Shown here: positions 24,582 to 35,200 of the stretch, piece after piece
Layout of the letters: each line of letters starts with the position of its first letter
Numbering within the stretch: the stretch's first letter is position 1
DNA from: Glandiceps talaboti
Taxonomy: Eukaryota > Hemichordata > Enteropneusta > Spengelidae
Assembly (NCBI RefSeq): GCF_964340395.1
Contig: NC_135558.1
Span: 20,299,871 to 20,363,870 of the forward strand
Direction of reading: 5' to 3'
DNA length: 64,000 bases
Made by a program: the position numbers and the translations under genes
The notes under the pieces: generated by a model
Told to the model about the DNA's origin: nothing
Seen by the model: the letters and a program-made list of their open reading frames with translations, nothing else
Databases searched by the model: none

Positions 24582-24699
24582 GCCTACGGCCATACTACGT
24601 AGAAAACACCGGTTCTCGTCCGATCACCGAAGTTAAGCTGCGTCGGGCGTGGTTAGTACTTGGATGGGAGACCGCCTGGGAATACCACGTGCCGTAGGC
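24582..24699 (+). rRNA. 5S: 5S rRNA, copy 38 (type I/II boundary)
   Basis: Starts 657 bp after copy 37; the gene matches copy 1. The 5' flank is type I (21-nt segment present, GATGCGG) apart from TGCAAGT for TGTAAGT. The 3' flank switches to type II (CTATTATTATTTT, GCGCATC, AGTAACATTAGG). The array changes family within this unit. Confidence 0.97.
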
Positions 24700-25214
24700 G
24701 TTTCTATTATTATTTTTTTTTCATTTCTTTTCATTTTACTCGAGATATGTTTGTATGATCATTTTTTTTATCGTTACGAGTCTTACGACAATGACGTGAA
24801 CTGCTCGGGGTGGCGCATCTTGTGACGAGCGCCATCTACGACAAAAAGTAACATTAGGTATTTTATATTTTTTTTCATTTCTTTTCATTTTACTCGAGAT
24901 ATATTTGTATGATTATTTTTCAACTTGTTCTGAGAGCAACGAACACCCTCAGCAACAACCACTTGTAGCAACAACATACGACATACCATGAATACAGTAT
25001 CTATCTGATACGGCGATCTATGTGTTCACTCATATATTACGATTACAGTTTTAAGTCAGTACGAATAACTTCTCTCGCCATTTAAAAAAAAAATTACTGC
25101 CACCAAAAATAGGGTTGGTCGGGTTATCGGAAAAAACGCATTGTTTCTGTTTACTGGTAACTGGTATTAAACGAGTCGTTAGTATATAACCTTATAACTT
25201 TGCTGTAAGTACTT

Positions 25215-25332
25215 GCCTACGGCCATACTACGTAGAAAACACCGGTTCTCGTCCGATCACCGAAGTTAAGCTGCGTCGGGCGTGGTTAGTACTTGGATGG
25301 GAGACCGCCTGGGAATACCACGTGCCGTAGGC
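25215..25332 (+). rRNA. 5S: 5S rRNA, copy 39 (first type II)
   Basis: Starts 633 bp after copy 38 and matches copy 1. It is the first unit lacking the 21-nt spacer segment. Confidence 0.97.
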
Positions 25333-25782
25333 GTTTCTATTATATTTTTTTTTTCATTTCTTTTCATTTTACTCGAGATATGTTTGTATGATTATTTTTT
25401 TTATCGTTACGAGTCTTACGACAATGACGTGAACTGCTCGGGGTTGCGCCTCTTGTGACGAGCGCCATCTACGACAAAAAGTAACATTAGGTATTTTATT
25501 TTATTTTTTCATTTCTTTTCATTTTACTCGAGATATATTTGTATGATTATTTTTCAACTTGTTCTGAGAGCAACGAACACCCTGAGCAACAACCACCTGT
25601 AGCAACAACATACGACATACCATGAATACAGTATCTATCTGATACGGCGATCTATGTGTTCACTCACATATTACGATTACAGTTTTAAGTCAGTACGAAT
25701 AACTTCTCTCGCCATTTAAAAAAAAAATTACTGCCCCCTAAAATAGGGTTGGTCGGGTTATCGGAAAAAACGCATTGTTTCT

Positions 25783-25870
25783 GTTCTCGTCCGATCACCG
25801 AAGTTAAGCTGCGTCGGGCGTGGTTAGTACTTGGATGGGAGACCGCCTGGGAATACCACGTGCCGTAGGC
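25783..25870 (+). pseudogene. 5S: 5S rRNA, copy 40, 5' end deleted
   Basis: Only gene positions 31-118 remain. Spacer sequence CATTGTTTCT runs straight into GTTCTCGTCCGATC. The deletion removed the TATATAA element, the flank and the first 30 nt of the gene, so helix I cannot form. Box A, the intermediate element and box C are intact. Short shared bases (CTGTT against CGGTT) at the join suggest microhomology-mediated loss. Confidence 0.93.
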
Positions 25871-26385
25871 GTTTCTATTATATTTTTTTTTCATTTCTTT
25901 TCATTTTACTCGAGATATGTTTGTATGATCATTTTTTTTTATCGTTACGAGTCTTACGACAATGACGTGAACTGCTCGGGGTTGCGCATCTTGTGACGAC
26001 CGCCATCTACGACAAAAAGTAACATTAGGTATTTTATTTTTTTTTTCATTTCTTTTCATTTTACTCGAGATATATTTGTATGATTATTTTTCAACTTGTT
26101 CTGAGAGCAACGAACACCCTGAGCAACAACCACCTGTAGCAACAACATACGACATACCATGAAAACAGTATCTATCTGATACGGCGATCTATGTGTTCAC
26201 TCACATATTACGATTACAGTTTTAAGTCAGTACGAATAACTTCTCTCGCCATTTAAAAAAAAAATTACTGCCCCCTAAAATAGGGTTGGTCGGGTTATCG
26301 GAAAAAACGCATTGTTTCTGTTTACTGGTAACTGGTATTAAACGAGTCGTTAGTATATAACTTTATAACTTTGCTGTAAGTACTT

Positions 26386-26503
26386 GCCTACGGCCATACT
26401 ACGTAGAAAACACCGGTTCTCGTCCGATCACCGAAGTTAAGCTGCGTCGGGCGTGGTTAGTACTTGGATGGGAGACCGCCTGGGAATACCACGTGCCGTA
26501 GGC
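26386..26503 (+). rRNA. 5S: 5S rRNA, copy 41
   Basis: Matches copy 1. The flank has TATATAACTTTATAAC instead of TATATAACCTTATAAC. Confidence 0.97.
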
Positions 26504-27019
26504 GTTTCTATTATTTTTTTTTTTTCATTTCTTTTCATTTTACTCGAGATATGTTTGTATGATTATTTTTTTTATCGTTACGAGTCTTACGACAATGACG
26601 TGAACTGCTCGGGGTTGCGCCTCTTGTGACGAGCGCCATCTACGACAAAAAGTAACATTAGGTATTTTATTTTATTTTTTCATTTCTTTTCATTTTACTC
26701 GAGATATGTTTGTATGATTATTTTTCAACTTGTTCTGAGAGCAACGAACACCCTGAGCAACAACCACCTGTAGCAACAACATACGACATACCGTGAATAC
26801 AGTATCTATCTGATACGGCGATCTATGTGTTCACTCACATATTACGATTACAGTTTTAAGTCAGTACGAATAACTTCTCTCGCCATTTAAAAAAAAAATT
26901 ACTGCCCCCAAAAATAGGGTTGGTCGGGTTATCGGAAAAAACGCATTGTTTCTGTTTACTGGTAACTGGTATTAAACGAGTCGTTAGTGTATAACCTTAT
27001 AACTTTGCTGTAAGTACTT

Positions 27020-27137
27020 GCCTACGGCCATACTACGTAGAAAACACCGGTTCTCGTCCGATCACCGAAGTTAAGCTGCGTCGGGCGTGGTTAGTACTTG
27101 GATGGGAGACCGCCTGGGAATACCACGTGCCGTAGGC
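27020..27137 (+). rRNA. 5S: 5S rRNA, copy 42
   Basis: Starts 634 bp after copy 41 and matches copy 1. Upstream element is GTGTATAACC. Confidence 0.97.
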
Positions 27138-27654
27138 GTTTCTATTATATTTTTTTTTTTTCATTTCTTTTCATTTTACTCGAGATATGTTTGTATGATC
27201 ATTTTTTTTATCGTTACGAGTCTTACGACAATGACGTGAACTGCTCGGGGTTGCGCATCTTGTGACGAGCGCCATCTACGACACAAAGTAACATTAGGTA
27301 TTTTATATTTTTTTTCATTTCTTTTCATTTTACTCGAGATATATTTGTATGATTATTTTTCAACTTGTTCTGAGAGCAACGAACACCCTGAGCAACAACC
27401 ACCTGTAGCAACAACATACGACATACCATGAAAACAGTATCTATCTGATACGGCGATCTATGTGTTCACTCACATATTACGATTACAGTTTTAAGTCAGT
27501 ACGAATAACTTCTCTCGCCATTTAAAAAAAAAATTACTGCCCCCAAAAATAGGGTTGGTCGGGTTATCGGAAAAAACGCATTGTTTCTGTTTACTGGTAA
27601 CTGGTATTAAACGAGTCGTTAGTATATAACCTTATAACTTTGCTGTAAGTACTT

Positions 27655-27772
27655 GCCTACGGCCATACTACGTAGAAAACACCGGTTCTCGTCCGATCAC
27701 CGAAGTTAAGCTGCGTCGGGCGTGGTTAGTACTTGGATGGGAGACCGCCTGGGAATACCACGTGCCGTAGGC
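27655..27772 (+). rRNA. 5S: 5S rRNA, copy 43
   Basis: Starts 635 bp after copy 42 and matches copy 1. The upstream spacer has the CCATGAAAACAG variant. Confidence 0.97.
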
Positions 27773-28287
27773 GTTTCTATTATATTTTTTTTTCATTTCT
27801 TTTCATTTTACTCGAGATATGTTTGTATGATTATTTTTTTTATCGTTACGAGTCTTACGACAATGACGTGAACTGCTCGGGGTTGCACCTCTTGTGACGA
27901 GCGCCATCTACGACAAAAAGTAACATTAGGTATTTTATTTTATTTTTTCATTTCTTTTCATTTTACTCGAGATATGTTTGTATGATTATTTTTCAACTTG
28001 TTCTGAGAGCAACGAACACCCTGAGCAACAACCACCTGTAGCAACAACATACGACATACCGTGAATACAGTATCTATCTGATACGGCGATCTATGTGTTC
28101 ACTCACATATTACGATTACAGTTTTAAGTCAGTACGAATAACTTCTCTCGCCATTTAAAAAAAAAATTACTGCCCCCAAAAATAGGGTTGATCGGGTTAT
28201 CGGAAAAAACGCATTGTTTCTGTTTACTGGTAACTGGTATTAAACGAGTCGTTAGTGTATAACCTTATAACTTTGCTGTAAGTACTT

Positions 28288-28405
28288 GCCTACGGCCATA
28301 CTACGTAGAAAACACCGGTTCTCGTCCGATCACCGAAGTTAAGCTGCGTCGGGCGTGGTTAGTACTTGGATGGGAGACCGCCTGGGAATACCACGTGCCG
28401 TAGGC
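28288..28405 (+). rRNA. 5S: 5S rRNA, copy 44
   Basis: Starts 633 bp after copy 43 and matches copy 1. With copy 45 it repeats the copy 42/43 pair at about 1,265 bp. Confidence 0.97.
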
Positions 28406-28918
28406 GTTTCTATTATATTTTTTTTTTCATTTCTTTTCATTTTACTCGAGATATGTTTGTATGATCATTTTTTTATCGTTACGAGTCTTACGACAATGAC
28501 GTGAACTGCTCGGGGTTGCGCATCTTGTGACGAGCGCCATCTACGACAAAAAGTAACATTAGGTATTTTATATTTTTTTCATTTCTTTTCATTTTACTCG
28601 AGATATATTTGTATGATTATTTTTCAACTTGTTCTGAGAGCAACGAACACCCTGAGCAACAACCACCTGTAGCAACAACATACGACATACCATGAAAACA
28701 GTATCTATCTGATACGGCGATCTATGTGTTCACTCACATATTACGATTACAGTTTTAAGTCAGTACGAATAACTTCTCTCGCCATTTAAAAAAAAAATTA
28801 CTGCCCCCAAAAATAGGGTTGGTCGGGTTATCGGAAAAAACGCATTGTTTCTGTTTACTGGTAACTGGTATTAAACGAGTCGTTAGTATATAACCTTATA
28901 ACTTTGCTGTAAGTACTT

Positions 28919-29036
28919 GCCTACGGCCATTCTACGTAGAAAACACCGGTTCTCGTCCGATCACCGAAGTTAAGCTGCGTCGGGCGTGGTTAGTACTTGG
29001 ATGGGAGACCGCCTGGGAATACCACGTGCCGTAGGC
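28919..29036 (+). rRNA. 5S: 5S rRNA, copy 45 (A13T)
   Basis: Starts 631 bp after copy 44. A13T (28931) gives CCATTCTACG, in loop A. The upstream spacer has CCATGAAAACAG as before copy 43. Confidence 0.95.
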
Positions 29037-29552
29037 GTTTCTATTATATTTTTTTTTTCATTTCTTTTCATTTTACTCGAGATATGTTTGTATGATTATT
29101 TTTTTTATCGTTACGAGTCTTACGACAATGACGTGAACTGCTCGGGGTTGCGCCTCTTGTGACGAGCGCCATCTACGACAAAAAGTAACATTAGGTATTT
29201 TATTTTATTTTTTCATTTCTTTTCATTTTACTCGAGATATGTTTGTATGATTATTTTTCAACTTGTTCTGAGAGCAACGAACACCCTGAGCAACAACCAC
29301 CTGTAGCAACAACATACGACATACCGTGAATACAGTATCTATCTGATACGGCGATCTATGTGTTCACTCACATATTACGATTACAGTTTTAAGTCAGTAC
29401 GAATAACTTCTCTCGCCATTTAAAAAAAAAATTACTGCCCCCAAAAATAGGGTTGGTCGGGTTATCGGAAAAAACACATTGTTTCTGTTTACTGGTAACT
29501 GGTATTAAACGAGTCGTTAGTATATAACCTTATAACTTTGCTGTAAGTACTT

Positions 29553-29670
29553 GCCTACGGCCATACTACGTAGAAAACACCGGTTCTCGTCCGATCACCG
29601 AAGTTAAGCTGCGTCGGGCGTGGTTAGTACTTGGATGGGAGACCGCCTGGGAATACCACGTGCCGTAGGC
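29553..29670 (+). rRNA. 5S: 5S rRNA, copy 46
   Basis: Starts 634 bp after copy 45 and matches copy 1. The upstream spacer keeps the type I base in AACACATTG. Confidence 0.97.
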
Positions 29671-30207
29671 GTTTCTATTATATTTTTTTTTTCATTTCTT
29701 TTCATTTTACTCGAGATATGTTTGTATGATTATTTTTTTTATCGTTACGAGTCTTACGACAATGACGTGAACTGCTCGGGGTTGCGCCTCTTGTGACGAG
29801 CGCCATCTACGACAAAAAGTAACATTAGGTATTTCATTTTATTTTTTCTTTTCTTTTCATTTTACTCGAGATATGTTTGTATGATTATTTTTCAACTTGT
29901 TCTGAGAGCAACGAACACCCTGAGCAACAACCACCTGTAGCAACAACATACGACATACCATGAATACAGTATCTATCTGATACGGCGATCTATGTGTTCA
30001 CTCACATATTACGATTACAGTTTTAAGTCAGTACGAATAACTTCTCTCGCCATTTAAAAAAAAAATTACTGCCCCCAAAAATAGGGTTGGTCGGGTTATC
30101 GGAAAAAACACATTGTTTCTGTTTACTGGTAACTGTCTTTCAGTATTTTCTAGTGGGTATTAAACGAGTCGTTAGTATATAACCTTATAACTTTGCTGTA
30201 AGTACTT

Positions 30208-30325
30208 GCCTACGGCCATACTACGTAGAAAACACCGGTTCTCGTCCGATCACCGAAGTTAAGCTGCGTCGGGCGTGGTTAGTACTTGGATGGGAGACCG
30301 CCTGGGAATACCACGTGCCGTAGGC
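30208..30325 (+). rRNA. 5S: 5S rRNA, copy 47 (mosaic spacer)
   Basis: Starts 655 bp after copy 46 and matches copy 1. The upstream spacer is type II by most markers but contains the type I 21-nt segment (TCTTTCAGTATTTTCTAG) and AACACATTG. Confidence 0.97.
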
Positions 30326-30840
30326 GTTTCTATTATATTTTTTTTTTCATTTCTTTTCATTTTACTCGAGATATGTTTGTATGATTATTTTTTTTATCGT
30401 TACGAGTCTTACGACAATGACGTGAACTGCTCGGGGTTGCGCCTCTTGTGACGAGCGCCATCTACGACAAAAAGTAACATTAGGTATTTTATTTTATTTT
30501 TTCTTTTCTTTTCATTTTACTCGAGATATGTTTGTATGATTATTTTTCAACTTGTTCTGAGAGCAACGAACACCCTGAGCAACAACCACCTGTAGCAACA
30601 ACATACGACATACCATGAATACAGTATCTATCTGATACGGCGATCTATGTGTTCACTCACATATTACGATTACAGTTTTAAGTCAGTACGAATAACTTCT
30701 CTCGCCATTTAAAAAAAAAATTACTGCCCCCAAAAATAGGGTTGGTCGGGTTATCGGAAAAAACGCATTGTTTCTGTTTACTGTAACTGGTATTAAACGA
30801 GTCGTTAGTGTATAACCTTATAACTTTGCTGTAAGTACTT

Positions 30841-30883
30841 GCCTACGGCCATACTACGTAGAAAACACCGGTTCTCGTCCGAT
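30841..30883 (+). pseudogene. 5S: 5S rRNA, copy 48, 5' part (interrupted by LINE)
   Basis: Gene positions 1-43 end at CGTCCGAT, where the LINE begins. The TATA-like element (GTGTATAACC) is in place upstream. The piece stops short of box A, so it has no internal promoter. Confidence 0.95.
30867..30883 (+). repeat. Target-site duplication, left copy
   Basis: ACCGGTTCTCGTCCGAT, gene positions 27-43 of 5S, directly before the LINE. It is identical to 36,325-36,341. The first A is ambiguous because the right copy abuts the A-tail, so the duplication is 16 or 17 bp. Confidence 0.93.
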
Positions 30884-31081
30884 ACAGACGTGTCTAACGA
30901 GAGCTCTCCAAAACTTATTGACATCTGTCAAGATTCAGCTGCAGCTTCGTTTAAACTTGCCTAATTAATCGTTCTGATATTGGACGTGTCATTTGTCGTA
31001 TTATTGGTGGTTAGTGTCGTCGAATTTCGCCGTCTTCGCTTGGTTTTGTTAGAAGTCTCCACCCGGCAGGGAGTGGCCATC
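30884..31081 (+). other. LINE 5' UTR
   Basis: 198 bp from the 5' junction to the first ATG of ORF1. An in-frame TAA at 30,962-30,964 precedes an open stretch that could start at TTG 30,980 but has no ATG before 31,082. The end of this segment (GGCCATCATGGCGGCCATG) contains ATGGCGGC, which resembles a YY1 site. It is short for an L1-type 5' UTR, so slight 5' truncation cannot be excluded. Confidence 0.6.
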
Positions 31082-32200
31082 ATGGCGGCCATGCCAGGTC
31101 GTGTTTCTTCAGTCACTTCGTCAATGTCACATCCGGTTACCCGAAAGCGAACCGAACACAAGTCCAATACCACCTGTGTCACCGATGAAGGATTCTCGGC
31201 ATTAGATGTCATTCGTGGTGTAAGAAATAAGATCGAAAATGGACTCATTGTCGCATGTATCAAGATTTCTGGGGTGTGGCAGGTGACACTTGATTCTGTC
31301 AATGACACTGAACTACTACTAAATGAAGGATTTGCAGTGAATGGCAATATCGCCGACATTCAAGGACTGGTAAGAAACTTTCTAACTGTGTCATTTTTGG
31401 GCGTTCCTGCCTATACTGAGGATGAAGACATCATCCGTAAATTACAAAGTTTCGGATGTACTATCAAAAGTCCTGTAATTCACAAATTCTTCAATGAAGA
31501 GCCAGAGGTAGAGACAGGAACTCGTTTTGTCAGAGTTGAACTGCCATCTAAAATAACATCCTTACCCTATGCTGTGAAGTTTGAGAATGATGGCCCATAT
31601 GTTCGAGTCTTGCACTCTAACCAGCACAAAGTTTGTAACCATTGTTTGGAATCATCTCACCTGATTTACTCGTGTCCGAAGTACGAGTGTAAAAGGTGTC
31701 ACCAAAAAGGTCATGTAGAACGCAATTGCAAGAACTTCAAGTGCTACAAATGTCAACAAATAGGACACAAAGCAATTGAGTGCACAGCTGTTATCTTCGA
31801 CGATGGAGAAGTCGATGCTATTGTGGAGCAATATGTACGAGAAGAAGAACAAGATAGTAACTTGGAATTGAATAAAGAAGTTGAAAATGAAATGGAAACA
31901 GGGAATTTGAACGATGAAACTGAACACGAACTAGAACAACAAACTAATGAAAAACTTGAAAATATGGAACACGAAAATGCAGAAATGGAAGTTGAAACAG
32001 ACAAGAGGAATTCTAATTCTTCGGTGATTGGAAATAAACAAAATAAACGCCAAGCAGAGGAGGACTCCCCAGAAGCGAAAAATACACCTACGAAAGTAGA
32101 AAGAAGAAAAAGACTGGCAATTAAACCAAATCTGGTGTCAAGAAAGAAAGAAACTGGTAAACAAAAAGAAACTTTTGATAGAAATTCATCACCCAAGTAG
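31082..32200 (+). CDS. LINE ORF1 protein with three CCHC zinc knuckles
   Basis: 372 residues from the ATG at 31,082, which has A at -3 and G at +4. The frame is open upstream to TTG 30,980 but without an ATG, so this start is preferred. Residues about 60-180 form a mixed segment (VSFLGVPAYTEDEDIIRKL; TRFVRVELPSKI; YVRVLHSNQHKVC) resembling the RRM-like part of other CCHC ORF1 proteins; that fold is inferred. Three CX2CX4HX4C knuckles follow at residues 185-198, 203-216 and 221-234, each separated by four residues. Then come a strongly acidic Glu/Asn-rich segment (about 236-320) and a basic tail (ERRKRLAIK, SRKKETGKQK). ORF1 proteins of this class bind the element's RNA to form the retrotransposition particle. 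It is uninterrupted and ends in TAG, TAA five bases before ORF2. Confidence 0.9.
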   Translation: MAAMPGRVSSVTSSMSHPVTRKRTEHKSNTTCVTDEGFSALDVIRGVRNKIENGLIVACIKISGVWQVTLDSVNDTELLLNEGFAVNGNIADIQGLVRNFLTVSFLGVPAYTEDEDIIRKLQSFGCTIKSPVIHKFFNEEPEVETGTRFVRVELPSKITSLPYAVKFENDGPYVRVLHSNQHKVCNHCLESSHLIYSCPKYECKRCHQKGHVERNCKNFKCYKCQQIGHKAIECTAVIFDDGEVDAIVEQYVREEEQDSNLELNKEVENEMETGNLNDETEHELEQQTNEKLENMEHENAEMEVETDKRNSNSSVIGNKQNKRQAEEDSPEAKNTPTKVERRKRLAIKPNLVSRKKETGKQKETFDRNSSPK

Positions 32201-32205
32201 TAAAC

Positions 32206-35200
32206 ATGTTCATTTTCTCTCTCCTAATTTCAACCTTCTTTGTGCTTGCATCTGTTAACGTAAATGGTTTGTCGAATTTCAATAAGTTTGAACTTGTAGA
32301 TCAATTCTGCAAGGATAATAAATATGATATTGTATGTCTTCAGGAAACGTTTTGGGATAATAGTATTGCTAATCACATTACAAATAAAATAGCAGCGGAT
32401 TATCATGTATATATTACAACAATTGTCAGAATCCTACTAGAAGGAGGGGAGTGGCGATATTAGTTAAAAATAGGCCAGATATTCTTGTTTGCAATTCCCA
32501 TCGTGATTTGAATGGTAGAATTATTACTTTAGAAATTGAAATCTCCAACGTCAAAATTAACCTCATAAATTTATATGCACCGTCACACCCGTATTTACGT
32601 ACTCAATTTTGGCATAACATTTCAAACCTTGTAGCCGATGATCATCTAAACATTCTCATTGGTGATTTCAACACCAAATTGGATCCCCAACTGGATCAAT
32701 TTTCAACTGCCTCTTCAGTTGATTCATCTCGTAAACACCTGACCCAATTAATGCAACAATATTCTTTTGTTGATGTTTGGCGTAGACAACATCAACATAC
32801 CAGGCAAAGCACCTGGCGTCGCCAAACAAAAGATGTTCTACAGCAGAGTCGCATTGACTTCTGCCTTATGCATGTAGACAGTGTTCACTATTGTAAACGT
32901 TCCTTCATTGTACCTTTTCCCTTTAGTGACCACGATATTATTCAATATGACTTAGATTTTAGTAGCACTCCCCGGGGACCGGGCGTTTGGTCTTTCAACA
33001 AACAGTTACTTAAAGATGAAAGTTTTGTAAATCAAGTTTCAGAAATCATAACCAAGTCAAAAGAAAACATCACTTATCATGAGGACAAAATTGAATGGTG
33101 GGAATCTCTCAAAGGTCAAATCCGTACATTCTCGCAAAAATATTCCAAAAATCAAGCGAAACTTAGACGTCATCTCAAGAAAATACTCCAAAAGAAATTA
33201 AAATGGGAACTAACTAAAGCCAACAAATATGCAGATTATGATCTTACTAATGCTAAAATTCTTCAGGATGAACTAGATCAGCTCATAATATATGAAACTA
33301 AGGGGGCCCTAATTCGTGCGAAAGTTCAGTGGTACGAGGATGGTGAGAAGTCAACACGTTACTTTTTTAACTTAGAAAAAAGTAAACAGGAAAAGAAAAC
33401 AATTAAACAGCTAATTAATGATGAAAATAAAATACTAATTACCCCCAAGGATACCTTAAATGAAGCGCACAAGTTTTACACTACCCTCTATTGTGATGAA
33501 CCATGTGACCCTGAAACTCAAAATAAATTTATCAACTATCTGACCAATTTTGTAAATTATGATGATCGCATAGCTTTAGAATCTAAACTTACTTGTGAAG
33601 AGATTAGTTCTGCTCTCTTCAGCTGTGAGAATAATAGAAGCCCTGGCCTTGATGGCCTCCCTTATGAATTTTATACACATTTCTGGGACGATATAAAAAG
33701 AGACATTCTTGATATTTTTAACTGTATTTTCACAGCTGAAAACTTGCCATATTCTTTCAAAACTGGTCTTATTACTTTAATTCCTAAAGCGGGGGGTGAC
33801 CCATCTTACATAAAGAATTGGCGCCCTATCACCCTTTTGAATTGTGACTATAAAATTTTAGCAAAGACTCTAGCTTTAAGATTAAGCAAAATTATGCCTA
33901 CTATTGTCAGTACAGACCAAACGTGTTGTGTCCCCAGGCGAGATATAGTAGACAATGTATTCTGTATAAGAGATATCATAGACTATGGTAACTCCACTAA
34001 TAGTTTGGGTGTAATTATTAAATTCGATCAAATGAAAGCTTTCGATCGAGTGGATCACGCTTACCTATTGAATACTCTTAAAGCATTTCGATTTGGCCAA
34101 AACTTTGTCAAGTGGATTTCAATTATCTACAACCAGGTGCAAAGTTGCATTAAAATAAATGGTTTCCTGTCAGACCATCTGCCAGTGAAACGCAGTGTAA
34201 GACAGGGATGTCCGCTGTCAGCAATGTTATATGTATTGTCGGCAGAGCCTTTAAATGCTGCCTTGAAAAATAACCCAAGGATCCATGGTATACCAATCCC
34301 TGACAGTTCACTCTTGTCACTTGTTTATCAGCATGCTGATGATACGACTCTTACTGTGAGTAACGACGAGTCCATTCACGAGGCTTACAAAGTGTTCTGC
34401 GAGTATGGAAAAGCCTCTGGGTCAAAGGTCAACCTCGACAAGAGTGAACTGCTATGGATTGGTAGCAATAGAGGACGTTCTGACTGTCCCTTACCTGTAA
34501 AACTTCGGTCTGATGGAATAGTTATTCTTGGTGTAATGCTTGGTCATCAGCAATCCGTACTTGACCAATTTAATTGGTTAGAAAGGATTCCCAAAGTCTG
34601 TCATATACTAAAGTCGTGGTCACGACGTAATTTGTCATATAAAGGAAAAGTTTTAATTGTTAATTCATCAATTACCTCTACTTTGTGGTATCGTGCATCA
34701 ATAATACCCGTGCCTTCTGACTGTATACAAATGTTGAATAGTAATATTATCAACTTTTTTTGGAGTAATAGACACCATTATGTTAATTACAATGTTGTTA
34801 CCGCCGACATTGAAAATGGCGGCCTTAAGCTGACCAATATCAATGACAAAGTCCAGGCATTACGCCTGAAATGGTTGATCAAATATTTTGATGAAAACTA
34901 CAATCATAAGTTCAAACTCTTTTTAAATTACAATATCAATAAGTACCTGAATATTCCTATTGGTGGTGATATCTTCAGAATGATTATTCATCCTGGTACA
35001 TTACGTAACTGCTCTCCTTTTTATAAGGAACTTTTTCATGCATGGTCACGAGTCCTTATGCCAGTCAGAGCAGAACCAGTTTCATATGATGAAATTATCA
35101 GAGAACCTATATTTAAGAATCCGTTCATTATTGGCCAGGATGAGTGTCCTCTTCCGCTATATCGCCAGTTCATTGAGGCTGATATTGTTCAGATTAAAGA

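Larger units (their letters stand above)
1..24699 (+). repeat. Type I 5S rDNA tandem block (about 657-bp units, copies 1-38)
   Basis: Head-to-tail repeats with starts 644-660 bp apart, mostly 656-657. The roughly 539-bp spacer between genes holds, in order: a T-run terminator; a first copy of a pyrimidine-rich direct repeat ending CTCGAGATATGTTTGTATG; a second T-run; a GC-rich hairpin around GCGCCTCTTGTGACGAGCGC; a second copy of the direct repeat; a CAACAACCACC-rich stretch; an A-run followed by TACTGCCCCCAAAAATAGGG; and the TATATAA element. Type I diagnostics are AGTAACCATTAGG, TCTGATGCGG, TATTGCGATT, TACGGATAAC, AACACATTG and a 21-nt segment containing TCTTTCAGTATTTTCTAG. No open reading frame or other RNA gene is visible in these spacers. 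Positions 1-294 are the 3' part of a spacer whose gene lies outside the window. Confidence 0.97.

Noticed and set aside
25685-25894. 69-residue open frame on the - strand
   Set aside because: It runs antisense across the truncated 5S copy 40 and its spacer. It exists only because of that deletion, and no protein-like features are visible.
30980-31081. Upstream extension of LINE ORF1 by 34 codons
   Set aside because: The frame is open from TTG 30,980, but there is no ATG before 31,082, which has a favourable context.
30961-31359. 132-residue open frame on the - strand
   Set aside because: Antisense shadow of LINE ORF1, with low-complexity Thr/Asn/Ser composition and no recognisable domain.
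31652-32196. Two overlapping - strand open frames (91 and 147 residues)
   Set aside because: Antisense to the zinc-knuckle and acidic part of ORF1. The Ser/Phe/Leu-rich translations are what reversed Glu/Lys-rich coding sequence gives.
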